Shown here: positions 5,170-5,197 of the stretch, one piece after another
Layout: every line of letters starts with the position of its first letter
Numbering within the stretch: position 1 is the stretch's first letter
NCBI GenBank assembly: GCA_011051075.1
Contig: DREN01000101.1
Coordinates: 1 to 5,197 of the forward strand
DNA from: Deltaproteobacteria bacterium
GTDB taxonomy: Bacteria > Desulfobacterota > DSM-4660 > Desulfatiglandales > Desulfatiglandaceae
Reading direction: 5' to 3'
Length of the DNA stretch: 5,197 nucleotides
Program-made: the position numbers and the translations under genes
Notes under the pieces: generated by a model
Databases searched by the model: none
What the model saw: the letters and a program-made list of their open reading frames with translations, nothing else
What the model was told of the DNA's origin: nothing

Positions 5170-5197
5170 AGGCCTACAGAAAAACATTATCTTAAAG

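Overview
The window reads as ordinary chromosome of a moderately GC-rich Gram-negative bacterium. The best guess is a member of the former Deltaproteobacteria (Desulfobacterota). That guess rests on the overall look of the proteins, especially the short RdgC-like protein with its small partner and the putative molybdenum-carrier protein. No marker here fixes the taxon.

Layout, left to right. (1) 1-291, minus strand: the N-terminal 97 codons of a cytoplasmic cyclophilin-type peptidyl-prolyl isomerase, running off the left edge. (2) 446-2245, minus strand: a complete TypA/BipA ribosome-binding GTPase; its true start is probably the ATG at 2212. (3) 2246-2782: a 537-bp divergent intergenic region. 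It holds the TypA leader with two GGTCA-N3-TGA(A/C)C inverted repeats, a complete ~195-bp MITE-like element, a sigma70-like promoter and a hairpin-rich leader. (4) 2783-3406 and 3409-3957, plus strand: two tightly coupled genes that together resemble RdgC, the N-terminal half in the first and the C-terminal half in the second. (5) 3996-4835, minus strand and convergent with the pair: a putative molybdenum-carrier (YpsA-like Rossmann) protein with an extra C-terminal domain. (6) 4836-5197: upstream region of that gene, a second copy of the same element, and another TTGACA promoter-like sequence pointing out of the window.

The most notable result is the pair of elements at 2396-2590 and 4928-5121. 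They are about 94% identical and in the same orientation. Each is bounded by short terminal inverted repeats of the form CAGGG-N(2-3)-CGTCA, and each is flanked by its own perfect 10-bp direct repeat (ATCTTCCGAT and TCCCTTTCCT). Different target duplications around near-identical bodies show two separate transposition events by a non-autonomous element. The CAGGG ends and 10-bp duplication are what I recall for ISAs1-family transposases, which would have to act in trans. Both copies lie 19 bp upstream of a TTGACA hexamer.

The second notable result is the split RdgC: two ORFs in different frames, each with its own start and a good Shine-Dalgarno for the second, covering the two halves of the single E. 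coli protein. No RNA genes, CRISPR arrays, prophage genes or transposase genes were seen.
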